DNA from: Salinicola halophilus
GTDB lineage: Bacteria; Pseudomonadota; Gammaproteobacteria; Pseudomonadales; Halomonadaceae
DNA length: 55,715 nucleotides
Direction: 5' to 3'
Assembly (NCBI RefSeq): GCF_003206155.1
Contig: NZ_PZJV01000001.1
Span: 415,290-471,004, forward strand
Below the pieces are notes generated by a model. The model saw only the letters and a list, made by a program, of their open reading frames with translations. It did not search any database and was not told the DNA's origin. Position numbers and translations under genes: made by a program. Below are positions 1-10,099 of this stretch, piece by piece (within the stretch, counting starts at the first letter, position 1; every line of letters begins with the position of its first letter).

Positions 1-90
1 CCGGGGTTTTGTCGTAAGCGCCTTGGTTCACTTTTTTCGGAGGGTGACTAGCCGGTCGTGCGCGCCGTGTGCTTTCGATGCCGGCCGGAC

Positions 91-690
91 TCAACCGCGA
101 CGTTTCTGCTGTCGCTCGCGGTTACGCGCCCTCGCCCGCTCGGATTTTCGCAGCATCACCAGCGTCGCCCCGAGCCCGCCCTGCTGCGGCGGTGCCGAAG
201 AGAACGCCTGGACTTCCTCGAACTGCAGCAGCCACTTGTAGAGATACGACCGCACTACGTTGGCCTTGCCATCATCCTCGCGGGAGCGGCCGTGAACGAT
301 CAGTACGCTACGCAGGTCGTGAGCGTAGGCCTCCCGCAGAAAGCCGAAGACCGAGCGACGGCACTCGATCACCGGCATTCGCATGATGTGCAGCCGCGCT
401 TCGGCAGCGTAGCCACCGTGGCGCAGGCGCTCGAGCACGCCGATCTGGATGCCGTCCCGGCGATACTCGATGGGATCGTGCGCGCCGAGAAGATCCACGA
501 ACTCGTCTGAGAGAAAGTCCCGCTCGTCTTCGTCGACCCGTTGGGCACTGGCCTTGCGAGCCAGCTGGCTTTCGGAAGGCGTCCGTGGTCCGGCATCGAC
601 GGCAGCGCGATCACGCCCCTTCTTCAAGGGACGCACGTCGTTACCCAGCGCCTGACGGAATGCCTGATGGTCGTTGCTGGCGTGGCTCAT
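91..690 (-). CDS. smrA: Smr-domain endonuclease SmrA
   Basis: This 199-residue protein matches the E. coli SmrA (YdaL) pattern rather than SmrB. An N-terminal linker is followed by a segment ending VLERLRHGGY (about 85-94) and then the Smr domain (about 97-180). The nuclease-type loop HGRSRED sits at 133-139 and the glycine-rich GGLGATLVML strand at 171-180. Where SmrB has LDLHGL, this protein has LHIMRM, as SmrA does. The last 20 residues are strongly basic and could bind nucleic acid. Smr domains nick DNA or cleave RNA; the true substrate of SmrA is not settled. It is transcribed away from the next gene and out toward the window edge. No clear terminator is visible in bases 1-90. Confidence 0.9.
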   Translation of the reverse strand: MSHASNDHQAFRQALGNDVRPLKKGRDRAAVDAGPRTPSESQLARKASAQRVDEDERDFLSDEFVDLLGAHDPIEYRRDGIQIGVLERLRHGGYAAEARLHIMRMPVIECRRSVFGFLREAYAHDLRSVLIVHGRSREDDGKANVVRSYLYKWLLQFEEVQAFSSAPPQQGGLGATLVMLRKSERARARNRERQQKRRG

Positions 691-998
691 TATGGCGTTC
701 CTCCGTGGGCAAAACGATCGAATCTCGAGGCGTCGCGCGAACCGAACGACGATCGCAGCAGGACGTAATGCGAGCGGCTTTCGAATTCGGCGGAGCGGAT
801 CCGAAGTTAAGTTGTGACGCCGATGCTAGCACGAGCGTCGTCGGGTCTCGCTAGTGGCGCCTTCTCTTACCGCGCCCCATTGCGTGGCGTGGCGCGACGA
901 ACGATACGTTTGAGCGTTTGAGCAGCGATTCTCTGCGCCGCGAACGGTCGGTTTCCGGTACATTCCTCGTCTCGGCCAGATAAAAGGACGCGAGCGGT
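691..998. other. intergenic region between divergent smrA and GGCT-like gene
   Basis: These 308 bp separate two divergent genes and must hold both promoters. I see no convincing open reading frame, RNA gene or long hairpin. Short open frames on both strands here are shadows without a ribosome-binding site. No -10/-35 pair was clear enough to call. Confidence 0.5.
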
Positions 999-1442
999 AT
1001 GGCACGGATTCTGAAATGGATAGTGGTGATGGTGTTGCTGGGCATTGCCGCCGGTGCCGGCTATTTCTGGTACACCTTCATGAGCCCCTACGGCTATGAG
1101 CCACCCGAGGCCGTCGCCGTCGATGAGCGGGTGATGCAGCAGGAAGTGTTCGTCTACGGCACCCTCAGAAACGACCTGCTGCGCTGGGTGATCATGGGAT
1201 CACCCGTCAGTACCCGAGACGCCACGCTTGCGGGCTACCGTCGTCAGGATCTGGATATCCAGCCGGCCGAAGGCGTCGAGGTCGAGGGCGAAGTATTGAC
1301 GGTGACGCCCAGCGCGCTCACGGCGCTGGACCGCTACGAGCGGCTCGGCGTGCGCTACACGCGGGAGGCAGTCAAGCTCGACGACGGCAGCTCGGTCTGG
1401 GTCTACAAGCGCTTACCGGATGACGCCTCGGGCGCTCCCTGA
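999..1442 (+). CDS. membrane-anchored gamma-glutamylcyclotransferase-like (AIG2/GGCT fold) protein
   Basis: The 147-residue protein starts with one hydrophobic helix (about 5-27) and continues with a GGCT/AIG2-like domain. The family signature YGTLR is at 53-57 (FVYGTLRNDLL), and an acidic DRYE motif at 111-114 is where the family's catalytic glutamate usually lies. The fold handles gamma-glutamyl amines or peptides, releasing 5-oxoproline. The N-terminal helix suggests membrane anchoring, with the domain probably outside, which is less common than soluble GGCTs. The substrate cannot be read from sequence. The next gene is 247 bp away and that gap holds only a doubtful reading frame. Confidence 0.8.
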   Translation: MARILKWIVVMVLLGIAAGAGYFWYTFMSPYGYEPPEAVAVDERVMQQEVFVYGTLRNDLLRWVIMGSPVSTRDATLAGYRRQDLDIQPAEGVEVEGEVLTVTPSALTALDRYERLGVRYTREAVKLDDGSSVWVYKRLPDDASGAP

Positions 1443-1653
1443 ATCGAGGCGGCAGCGAGCGACCCCGATGACACCCATGTTTGAGCCCGCTTTCACCGCC
1501 GCCTACAATCAATCGCCCGACACCGCCGGCGAGAAATTGATATCGCGGATGACGCGCTACCGCGATCGTCGCCGAGCGGCGGCATCCCTTCGGCGGGGGC
1601 GTATTGGCCGGACGACCATCGCAGGCCAGTCGGCAAGCTCGTCCAGCGACTGA

Positions 1654-2732
<1,079 letters not shown>

Positions 2733-2745
2733 GATTCGTCGTCGC

Positions 2746-3996
2746 ATGAGCCCATCGGGCGCGCTGATTCTCGCGATGCTCGGGTTGAGCATCGCGGCGA
2801 GCCTGACGTCGCTACCGCTATGGCCGGCGGCGATCCTTGCCTGGGTCGCGACGCTGAGGCTCTTTCGTCGTCTGCCTCGCGCGTCGCGTCGGCAAGCGGG
2901 GGCGCTGCTGGCGGTCGGGGTAGCGCTCTGGGCGATAGCGCTCTTCCGTGGAACGCCCTATCCCTTGCTGCAGGCGTTCGTCATCAATCAGACGCTGGTC
3001 ATGATGTTTGCCGGCGTCAGCTTTCTCACCATGGCGACCCCTGAGGTCGGCAAGCACGATCGTCAGGGCTCCGGCCTGGTGGGCACGCTGCTCGGTTCGC
3101 ACCTGTTCGGCGCAGCAATCAACCTCTCGGTGGTGTTTCTATTCGGCGAACGGATGCAGCGTGACGGCCGCCTCACCCGGTCGCAGGCGTTGATCGTCGG
3201 GCGGGGGTTCACCGCGGCGGCGGCCTGGTCGCCGTTCTTTGTCGCCATGGGGGTCGCGCTGACCTACGCACCGGGTCTCGACTATCTCACGCTGCTACCG
3301 TGGGGGCTCGCCGCGGCGGCGGTGCTGCTGGCACTCAATTTCGCCGACGTCCATCGACTGCAGGAGCCGTTCGTGGGATTTCCGCTCGAGCGCAGCGCCC
3401 TGTTACTGCCCTGCCTGCTGGCGGTCGCGGTGATCGGGCTACACCTGATGTGGCCGTCGCTGTCGATTCCACTGATCATCGCGATGGTCTCGCCGCCCTT
3501 CTCGCTGCTGCTGATGCCGCGACACGGAAGACGCTCGCGGCTTCGCCATCAGTTCACCCAGGGGCTGCAGCGTCTGGCACCGCAGTTCGCGCTGTTTCTC
3601 TCCGCCGGGGTCATCTCCACCGGGCTGGCTGCCGTACTGGCGAGCCTGCCCGCCGAGCTGGAACTGCCCATTCGCCACTTCGGCCACTGGCAAGCCTGGC
3701 TGTCACTGGGGGCGATCGTTGCCGTGTCGTTCACCGGTATTCATCCGCTGATCGGCATCGCCACGCTCGCGCCGATCGTCGCCCCGCTCGATCCCGACCC
3801 GATCCTGCTTGGCCTGCTGTTTCTGATGAGCTGGGCGCTGGGTACCGGCAGCAGTCCGCTCTCCGGCAGCAATCTGGCGATCTGCGCCCGCTACGGCATC
3901 CGCGCGGGTGACATGCTGCGCTGGAATCTGCCCTACGCCCTGATCGGCTGGCTGCTCTGCGGTGGGGTGATCGCCCTGCATGGCGTCATCGCCTAG
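2746..3996 (+). CDS. polytopic membrane protein, possible permease of the ion-transporter type
   Basis: I chose the ATG at 2746, 14 bp after the preceding stop; a GTG at 2704 would extend into that gene. The resulting 416 residues contain about 11-12 hydrophobic helices. The last third has glycine/proline-rich loops (TGIHPLIGIATLAPI, then LGTGSSPLSGSNLAI) that look like the re-entrant substrate loops of the CitMHS/ArsB/DctM/DcuC superfamily. I do not recognise a specific family or substrate. It follows the DUF2069 gene closely and may be cotranscribed with it; pdxH follows after 98 bp. Confidence 0.65.
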   Translation: MSPSGALILAMLGLSIAASLTSLPLWPAAILAWVATLRLFRRLPRASRRQAGALLAVGVALWAIALFRGTPYPLLQAFVINQTLVMMFAGVSFLTMATPEVGKHDRQGSGLVGTLLGSHLFGAAINLSVVFLFGERMQRDGRLTRSQALIVGRGFTAAAAWSPFFVAMGVALTYAPGLDYLTLLPWGLAAAAVLLALNFADVHRLQEPFVGFPLERSALLLPCLLAVAVIGLHLMWPSLSIPLIIAMVSPPFSLLLMPRHGRRSRLRHQFTQGLQRLAPQFALFLSAGVISTGLAAVLASLPAELELPIRHFGHWQAWLSLGAIVAVSFTGIHPLIGIATLAPIVAPLDPDPILLGLLFLMSWALGTGSSPLSGSNLAICARYGIRAGDMLRWNLPYALIGWLLCGGVIALHGVIA

Positions 3997-4094
3997 TTCG
4001 AGACATTCAGCGCTCGCGCGCGACGCACCGCGCTTGACGTGGTCGGCAGGGCTGTAATGATGACGTTGACGATATCGACCCAGGAGACCGACCC

Positions 4095-4742
4095 ATGAGC
4101 GAGCTCGAAGGTATGCGCCGCGACTACGAAGGCGAGCCCCTTACGCTCGACGACATGCCGAGTGAACCCTTCACGTTTTTCAACACCTGGCTCGAGCTTG
4201 CCATCGAACAGGAAGGACTCGACGCCAATGCCATGACGTTGGCAACGGTCGATAGCGAAGGCAATCCTCACGCCCGTATCGTGCTGCTGAAAGGCATGGA
4301 TCAGACCGGCCTACGTTTCTACACCAACTATCAGAGCCAGAAAGGCAACGAGCTCGCTCAGGTGGCCAAGGCCGCGCTGGTCTTCTGGTGGCCAGGGCTG
4401 CAGCGTCAGGTGCGCGTCGAGGGGCGGGTCGAACGTGTCGACGAACGACAGTCCGATGACTATTTCGCCAGTCGCCCGCGCAAGAGTCAGCTGGCGACCT
4501 GGGTCTCCCAGCAGAGCGTCGAGATTCCGGGCCGTGGCTGGCTCGAGGAGCGGCTGGCGCGCTTCGAACAGGTCTACGCCGATCAGCCGGTCGAGCGCCC
4601 CCCGCAATGGGGCGGGTATCGCGTCGTTCCTCACGCGATCGAGTTCTGGCAGGGCCAGCGCAGCCGGCTGCACGACCGCATTCGTTATACCCGCCACGAG
4701 GGGGCACCCGACGAGTGGTATCGCGCCCAGCTGGCCCCCTGA
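4095..4742 (+). CDS. pdxH: pyridoxamine 5'-phosphate oxidase
   Basis: PdxH oxidises pyridoxine or pyridoxamine 5'-phosphate to PLP using FMN and oxygen. The 215-residue length is typical. FMN- and substrate-binding motifs are present in order: RIVLLKG (61-67), FYTNYQSQKGNEL (75-87), ASRPRKSQLATWVSQQS (125-141), EFWQGQRSRLHDRIRY (183-198) and the conserved end LAP. The start has a good ribosome-binding site (CAGGAGACCGACCC before ATG). A strong hairpin terminator follows within 60 bp, so the gene probably ends its transcription unit. Confidence 0.97.
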   Translation: MSELEGMRRDYEGEPLTLDDMPSEPFTFFNTWLELAIEQEGLDANAMTLATVDSEGNPHARIVLLKGMDQTGLRFYTNYQSQKGNELAQVAKAALVFWWPGLQRQVRVEGRVERVDERQSDDYFASRPRKSQLATWVSQQSVEIPGRGWLEERLARFEQVYADQPVERPPQWGGYRVVPHAIEFWQGQRSRLHDRIRYTRHEGAPDEWYRAQLAP

Positions 4743-4796
4743 CGATCCCCGGATATGATCGCGACACTCGATTCGCGCGACGGCTCGAGCACACGA

Positions 4797-4822
4797 AAAC
4801 GCCCGGCATGAGCCGGGCGTTT
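4797..4822. terminator. bidirectional Rho-independent terminator (pdxH / proW)
   Basis: An 11-bp perfect stem (AAACGCCCGGC / GCCGGGCGTTT) closes a 4-nt loop. It has T-rich sequence on the right for pdxH and A residues on the left, giving U residues for the convergent proW transcript. It lies between two converging genes. Confidence 0.9.
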
Positions 4823-4887
4823 CGTTTGCTATCGCTGGCAGGCGGAAATGGGCTACGGTGCCTTTCTTCCGCCAGTGCGCGAGCGGC

Positions 4888-5733
4888 TCAGGGCTTTTTC
4901 TTGCGCCCGCTCAGGGTCTGGGTCAGGCGATCCAGCAGCATTGCCATGATGACCACGGCAATCCCCGCTTCGAACCCCTCTCCCGGGCGCAGCCGCTGAA
5001 TCGCGCGCCAGACTTCACTCCCCAGGCCATTGGCGCCGATCATCGCGGCGATGACGACCATCGAAAGCGCCAGCATGATGGTCTGGTTGATACCGCCCAT
5101 CACCGTAGGTAGCGACAGCGGCAGCTGCACTTTGACCAGTTTCTGGCTCCGGGTCGATCCGAACGCGTCGGCCGCCTCGACCAGTTCTTTGGGTACCTGG
5201 CGAATGCCGAGCGTGGTGAAACGGATCGCCGGTGGCATGGAGAAGATCACGGTCGCGAAGATGCCCGAGACCGAGCCAATCCCGAAAAACGGAATCGCCG
5301 GGATCAGATAGACGAATGCGGGCATGGTCTGCATGAAATCCAGGATCGGCATGATCACGCGGTAGAAACGATCCGACACCGCGGCGAGGATGCCGAGTGG
5401 CAGCGCGATCACGATGGCGACGAGCGTGGCGAGCACCACCAGCGTCAGCGTCTGGATCATCGGGTTCCAGAGCCCCAGATTCCAGATCAGACCCAGGCCG
5501 AGCAGTGCCCCGATCGCCAGACGTCGTCCGCTCAAGCGCCAGCAGAGCAGAATCACCAGCGCCATCAGCGCCCAGATGGGCATCCACATCAGGCCGTCGT
5601 TGAGCAGAGAAATGCCGGTCTGTGTCGTTCGCGAGATCGCTCGGGTGACGCCGGAAAATTCCGAGGTCAGAAAGTCGAGCCCGCCCTCGATCCAGTCACC
5701 GAGCGGGATTCTTGGAATGTCGAAATCCATCAT
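4888..5733 (-). CDS. proW: glycine betaine/proline ABC transporter permease (ProW/OpuAB type)
   Basis: The 281-residue inner-membrane permease has about six to seven helices and the binding-protein-dependent transport loop EAADAFGSTRSQKLVKVQLPL in its C-terminal half (the EAA motif contacting ProV). The long amphipathic N-terminus before the first helix is typical of ProW. It overlaps proV by 4 bp (ATGA), so translation is probably coupled. ProW forms the channel for compatible solutes such as glycine betaine or proline betaine under osmotic stress. No substrate-binding gene (proX) adjoins; the next gene is convergent pdxH behind a terminator. Confidence 0.93.
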   Translation of the reverse strand: MMDFDIPRIPLGDWIEGGLDFLTSEFSGVTRAISRTTQTGISLLNDGLMWMPIWALMALVILLCWRLSGRRLAIGALLGLGLIWNLGLWNPMIQTLTLVVLATLVAIVIALPLGILAAVSDRFYRVIMPILDFMQTMPAFVYLIPAIPFFGIGSVSGIFATVIFSMPPAIRFTTLGIRQVPKELVEAADAFGSTRSQKLVKVQLPLSLPTVMGGINQTIMLALSMVVIAAMIGANGLGSEVWRAIQRLRPGEGFEAGIAVVIMAMLLDRLTQTLSGRKKKP

Positions 5734-6932
5734 TCAGCCTCCGCTTCGGCCAGTTGTTCGAGTACCGCACCCTTGACCACGACCCCCATGAGTCGCGAGT
5801 CCTCGTCTATCACCGCAATGGGATAGCTGTTGCCGGTGAACATCTTGTACAGGCTCGCCAGTGGCTCGTCTGGGCCAACGCTCGGGAAGTCCTTGCTGAT
5901 CAGCGTATCGATCGCCTCCTGCCCGGACTTGGCCGCTGCGTCGATCTCGTCGACTGTCACGATACCCAGCAGGCGTCGTTCACGGTCGACGACGTAGATC
6001 GAGTCGAGACCGTTCTCCACCATCTTGCGCAGTACCGTCCGCGGGCCGTCGGTATCGCGGGCCGTGGCTCGCACTGGGCGCATGGTCCGCTGAGCGCTGA
6101 CGACGCGGGACTTGTCGACGCCCTGGATGAAGCGGGCCACGTAGTCGTCCGCCGGATGCGTGAGGATCTCTTCCGGGGTGCCGATCTGAACGATCTCGCC
6201 GTCACGCAGCAGAATGATGCGATCGCCGATGTTGATCGCTTCGTCCAGATCGTGGGTGATGAAGATGGTGGTCTTCTTGGTGCGATGCTGGAGCTCGATC
6301 AGCTCCTGCTGCATGTCGCGGCGGATGAGCGGGTCGAGTGCCGAGAAAGCCTCGTCCATGAGCAGCACGCTGGCGTCGTTGGCCAGTGCCCGAGCCAAGC
6401 CGACGCGCTGCTGCATACCGCCGGAAAGCTGGGTCGGGTAAGCGTGCTCCCACCCCTCGAGCCCGACCTGCTTGAGCGCGTGCGTCGCCTTCTCCTGGCG
6501 TTCGGCTTTGGGGATGCCGCGGATTTCGAGGCCGTACTCGGCGTTCATCTGCACTGTGCGGTGCGGAAAAAGTGCGAAGTTCTGGAACACCATGGAAAAA
6601 TGGCGTCGGCGACACTGAAGCAGTGCCTTCTCGCTCAGACGGGGAATGTTTTCGCCGCCGATGATGATGTCGCCTTCGGTGGGCTCGATCAGCCGATTGA
6701 GGCAACGGATCAGGGTGGATTTCCCCGAACCGGAGAGCCCCATGATGACGAGGAGTTCACCGTCACGAACGTCGAAGTCGATGTTGGACAGACCCAGCGT
6801 CTGCCCTGTCTTCTCCAGAATCTCGGGGCGCTTGAGCCCCTCGTCGCGCAGTTTGAGCGCCTTCTTGGGATCGTCCCCGAACACTTTGCTCAGGTTTCGA
6901 ACCTGAATCTTGACCTGCGAATCGTTTTGCAT
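5730..6932 (-). CDS. proV: glycine betaine/proline ABC transporter ATP-binding protein (ProV/OpuAA type)
   Basis: This 400-residue ATPase has Walker A GLSGSGKST (65-73), signature LSGGMQQR (169-176), Walker B VLLMDEA (189-195) with the ProV-type FSALDPLIRRDMQ continuation, and an ITHDLDEA switch region. Residues from about 290 to the end form a pair of CBS domains, which in this family sense ionic strength and gate transport. It is the first gene of a two-gene operon with proW. The start has no strong ribosome-binding site. The 180-bp upstream region is unusually AT-rich for this genome and likely holds an osmoregulated promoter, but several weak -10/-35 pairs compete there. Confidence 0.95.
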   Translation of the reverse strand: MQNDSQVKIQVRNLSKVFGDDPKKALKLRDEGLKRPEILEKTGQTLGLSNIDFDVRDGELLVIMGLSGSGKSTLIRCLNRLIEPTEGDIIIGGENIPRLSEKALLQCRRRHFSMVFQNFALFPHRTVQMNAEYGLEIRGIPKAERQEKATHALKQVGLEGWEHAYPTQLSGGMQQRVGLARALANDASVLLMDEAFSALDPLIRRDMQQELIELQHRTKKTTIFITHDLDEAINIGDRIILLRDGEIVQIGTPEEILTHPADDYVARFIQGVDKSRVVSAQRTMRPVRATARDTDGPRTVLRKMVENGLDSIYVVDRERRLLGIVTVDEIDAAAKSGQEAIDTLISKDFPSVGPDEPLASLYKMFTGNSYPIAVIDEDSRLMGVVVKGAVLEQLAEAEAE

Positions 6933-7113
6933 TGTGGGTCTGGCCTGGATAGTCGGAGCGACCTCATCTGACGCCTATAGTCAGGTTACGGTCGGTATCC
7001 ATTGGTATTGTTAGGTTTCAAATCATAGGAGCTTATCGATAACCGGGCAAAGGACAATACTGGATAATCGAACGACCGTTCAAGTACCGCAGACCTCAAT
7101 CCCGCTCGCCGAC

Positions 7114-9882
7114 TCACGTCGACGCGTTCGCCAGACGGTGACGTTGCCACTCGCTCACGGGATCGTTGAGGGAGTACGTGGCTTCGACGATGCCCTCTTC
7201 GACATCGGTCCGCAGTCGGAAACCCAGTCCTGCAAGCAGTTGGCGCATGGGACGATTGTCGATCAATACCGTGCCGACCATCGACAGCGTTCCGACGTCT
7301 CGGCTGTAGCGGATCATCTTCTCCATCAGCGCACGGCCGAGTCCGATTCCCTGGCAGTCGTCACGAATGATGATCGAAAATTCCGTACGAATATTGTCCG
7401 CATCGTTCCAGACGCGCACCACGCCCAGCATCTCTTCGTCTCCGCTGTCGTCATGCGCGACGGCAATGAACGCCATCTGGCGGTCGTAGTTGATCTGGGC
7501 GAGCTGGGCCAACTCTCGGGGTGTCAGTACCGCCTTGTGATGAAAGTACCGGTAGCGAATGCTCTGCTCGGAGAGCCGGGCGTGAAATGCCGTGATCAGC
7601 GGGGCGTCCTCGCCGCGAATGGGGCGAATATCCACGAGCCGCTCGCCCAGAGTCACCTGCTCTCGCAGTCTTTCCGGGTAGGGCATGATCGCCTGCACCG
7701 CCGGCTCCCCCAGGTCCAGCGCGAAATCGATGGCCGTGACCCCCTCTCGGTTGACGAGCAGTGGGTTGATCTCGAGCCCGCGAAGGTGCGGCTGATCGCT
7801 TGCCAACTGAGAGAGCTGCACCAGCAGCCGTGCGACGGCGGCGACCGCCCCACCTGCGTTCCCGAGCGGTTCGTCAGCCTCACCGTCGCTTTCGCCATGG
7901 TTTCGCAGTCGCTGCCCGGCTCGGGTGCGGTCGATCAGTTCCTCGGCGAGCCGCTGGTTGAGCGGCGGTAGCGCGATCTGGCGATCGCTCATGACATCGA
8001 CCCGGTAGCCGCCGGTGCCGAAGACGATGACCGGACCGAACTCGGCATCACGCGTGATGCCGGCGCACAGCTGCAGCGAGTCCTTGCCCCGCTGCATGGT
8101 CTGCAGGCAGTAGCCGTAGAGAGGGCTCTCGGGGCGGGTTTCGGCCAGGCGTTGGCCGAGTCGCACGACGGCGTCGACCACGCTGCCGGGTTGCTCGAGG
8201 TCCTGAACGAGGGAGAGCGAGCGCGGATTTCCTCGACCGTCCTGGAAGGCGAGGCAGCTATCGCGGTGAACGGCCTTGACTGCCCAGGGGCCCGGCAGGT
8301 CGACGGTCACCCGCTCGGCCTGTTCGAAATCGTCGACGTAGACGCTCGGCGTCGTTCGGATGCCGTAGGCGTTCAGCGCCTGGGCGGTCTCTTCATGACT
8401 GAGGTGATCGCGACCCTGCGCACGCGCTGATTCGATCAGCTCGTCACAGCGCGCCCGGGTTTCGGGACGGGTCGGGAGTGCCAGCGACGGCGGCGTCTGA
8501 TGCAGCAGATGTTGCACGCGGCGGTAGCGCACGAGATGCAGGAATGCGCGTACCGCCTTTTCCGGTGAGATGTAGGTCGGGATGCCGGCGCGATTGCAGG
8601 CACTTCTGGCGTCCAGCGCTTCTTTGAGGCCCATCCAGCTCACCAGTAGCCGATGGCGAAAGCGAGACTTCGCGCCGATCAGCGTCTGCGCCGTGGCGAG
8701 CGACGGCGCGAGTCGCGTCGGGGCATGAAGCACCAGCACCGCATCGACCTGGCTATCCCGTGCCAGGATCTCGATCGCTTCGAGAAAGTGCGCCGGACGG
8801 GCACTGCCGCCCAGGTCCACCGGGTTACGACCGGGGCGACTCACGTCGAGCCCAGTGGCGCGAAGCGCGTTCGCCGTCGCGTCTCCAAACGTGGCGAGCT
8901 GACCGCCGCCGTCGATCAGCTTGTCGATCGCCAGCAGCGCCGGCCCGACGCCGTTGGAGACGATCGCCAGTCGATCTCCCCGCGGCGGTTTGAAACGCGA
9001 GAGCGTTTCCAGGGCGTCGAAGAGCTCGTCGGAGTCCTCGACGCGAACAACGCCCGCCCGTGCCAGGGCCGCTTCGACCACGTCGTCGCGACGCTCGATA
9101 CCCGGGGTGTCGGGCAGCGGTTCGAGGGTGGCCTGCCGGGTGCGCCCGCTCTTGATCGCGAGTACCAGCCGGTTACGCGATGCCTCCCGCAGGGCAGTCA
9201 TGAAGTGACGCGCATCGGCGATTCGCTCGAGGTGGAGCAGCAGAGATCGGCAGCGTCCGACCGTGTTGAGGTAGTCGATGACGTCCGGCAGGCGCACGTC
9301 GACGCTATCTCCGAGCGTGACCAGGTGCGAAAACCCCACCTCCCGCCCCGCCGCCCAATCGATCATCGCGTTGCCCAGCATCCCGGACTGGCCGAGATAG
9401 GCGACGCTGCCATCGGCGATGGGCTGACTGGCATAGGTGGCATTGAGCTTGAACGAGGGGACGGCGACGCCGAGACATTCGGGGCCCAGCACTCGGAGGT
9501 TGGCCTGGCGCGTCGTCCGCTGGATTTGCTCGCGAAGCGTGCCCGTCGCGGTTTCTTCGTCCAGCGAGGCACCGCCGGAGAGTATCAGCGCCGCCTTCAC
9601 CTTCAGCTCACCGAGCTGGCGAATGACCGTCGGTACGCGGGCGAGCGGCGTGCAGATTACCGCGAGTTCCGGGATCGCGGGCAGGGCTTGCAGCTGGCGA
9701 TAGCAGGTCACCCCCTCGACGTCAGCGTAGCCCCGCGGGTTGGTACACCAGAGAGAGCCGGGAAAGCCGGCGCGCAGCACGTTACTCAGTACCATCGCCC
9801 CTAGCGAGTCGGCACGCGGGGAAGCCCCCACGACGACGATCGAGCGCGGTGCGAAGAAGCGTCGAAGAAATTGAGTGGCCAT
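7114..9882 (-). CDS. patZ: protein lysine acetyltransferase, acyl-CoA synthetase (NDP-forming) / GNAT fusion (Pat/YfiQ type)
   Basis: The 922-residue protein has the layout of E. coli PatZ (YfiQ, Pka). It has a CoA-binding Rossmann domain (VVVGASPRADSLGAMVLSNV near 16-35), a succinyl-CoA-ligase-like middle, an ATP-grasp domain (about 480-710) and a C-terminal GNAT domain from about 749. The GNAT acetyl-CoA loop QGIGLGRALM lies near 846-855, and DNRPMRQLLAGLGF follows. In this family the synthetase part is usually regulatory and the GNAT domain acetylates lysines, classically on acetyl-CoA synthetase. It is divergent from a deacetylase-family gene, a writer/eraser arrangement. Targets are not visible here. 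Confidence 0.9.
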   Translation of the reverse strand: MATQFLRRFFAPRSIVVVGASPRADSLGAMVLSNVLRAGFPGSLWCTNPRGYADVEGVTCYRQLQALPAIPELAVICTPLARVPTVIRQLGELKVKAALILSGGASLDEETATGTLREQIQRTTRQANLRVLGPECLGVAVPSFKLNATYASQPIADGSVAYLGQSGMLGNAMIDWAAGREVGFSHLVTLGDSVDVRLPDVIDYLNTVGRCRSLLLHLERIADARHFMTALREASRNRLVLAIKSGRTRQATLEPLPDTPGIERRDDVVEAALARAGVVRVEDSDELFDALETLSRFKPPRGDRLAIVSNGVGPALLAIDKLIDGGGQLATFGDATANALRATGLDVSRPGRNPVDLGGSARPAHFLEAIEILARDSQVDAVLVLHAPTRLAPSLATAQTLIGAKSRFRHRLLVSWMGLKEALDARSACNRAGIPTYISPEKAVRAFLHLVRYRRVQHLLHQTPPSLALPTRPETRARCDELIESARAQGRDHLSHEETAQALNAYGIRTTPSVYVDDFEQAERVTVDLPGPWAVKAVHRDSCLAFQDGRGNPRSLSLVQDLEQPGSVVDAVVRLGQRLAETRPESPLYGYCLQTMQRGKDSLQLCAGITRDAEFGPVIVFGTGGYRVDVMSDRQIALPPLNQRLAEELIDRTRAGQRLRNHGESDGEADEPLGNAGGAVAAVARLLVQLSQLASDQPHLRGLEINPLLVNREGVTAIDFALDLGEPAVQAIMPYPERLREQVTLGERLVDIRPIRGEDAPLITAFHARLSEQSIRYRYFHHKAVLTPRELAQLAQINYDRQMAFIAVAHDDSGDEEMLGVVRVWNDADNIRTEFSIIIRDDCQGIGLGRALMEKMIRYSRDVGTLSMVGTVLIDNRPMRQLLAGLGFRLRTDVEEGIVEATYSLNDPVSEWQRHRLANAST

Positions 9883-10099
9883 GAAGGTCCGTCAACGAAG
9901 CCGGGAGTGAGCATCACCCTACACCGTTCACGCGTCGCGAAACTATCCTCATGCGCGGAGACTCACCATCGACGTCGGGCCCGTGGGCCGCGATGCACGC
10001 GCCCGAAAGCCGGCATTGAACCAAAGTCGTAGCGACTCGACGCTGGGCGTGGGCGTCGTGATCGCCCAGACTCCAACGACGCCAACCGTCGGTGAGCCA

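Noticed and set aside
1468-1653. possible 61-residue protein in the gap before the WrbA-like gene
   Set aside because: Codon use is passable, but there is no ribosome-binding site, the second half is low-complexity Arg/Ser, and no family is recognised.
5712-6971. 419-residue open frame on the plus strand over proV
   Set aside because: It is the antisense frame of a well-conserved ATPase gene, with no ribosome-binding site and no recognisable domain.
8653-9804. 383-residue open frame on the plus strand over patZ
   Set aside because: Antisense shadow of the acetyltransferase gene; high G+C keeps such frames open.
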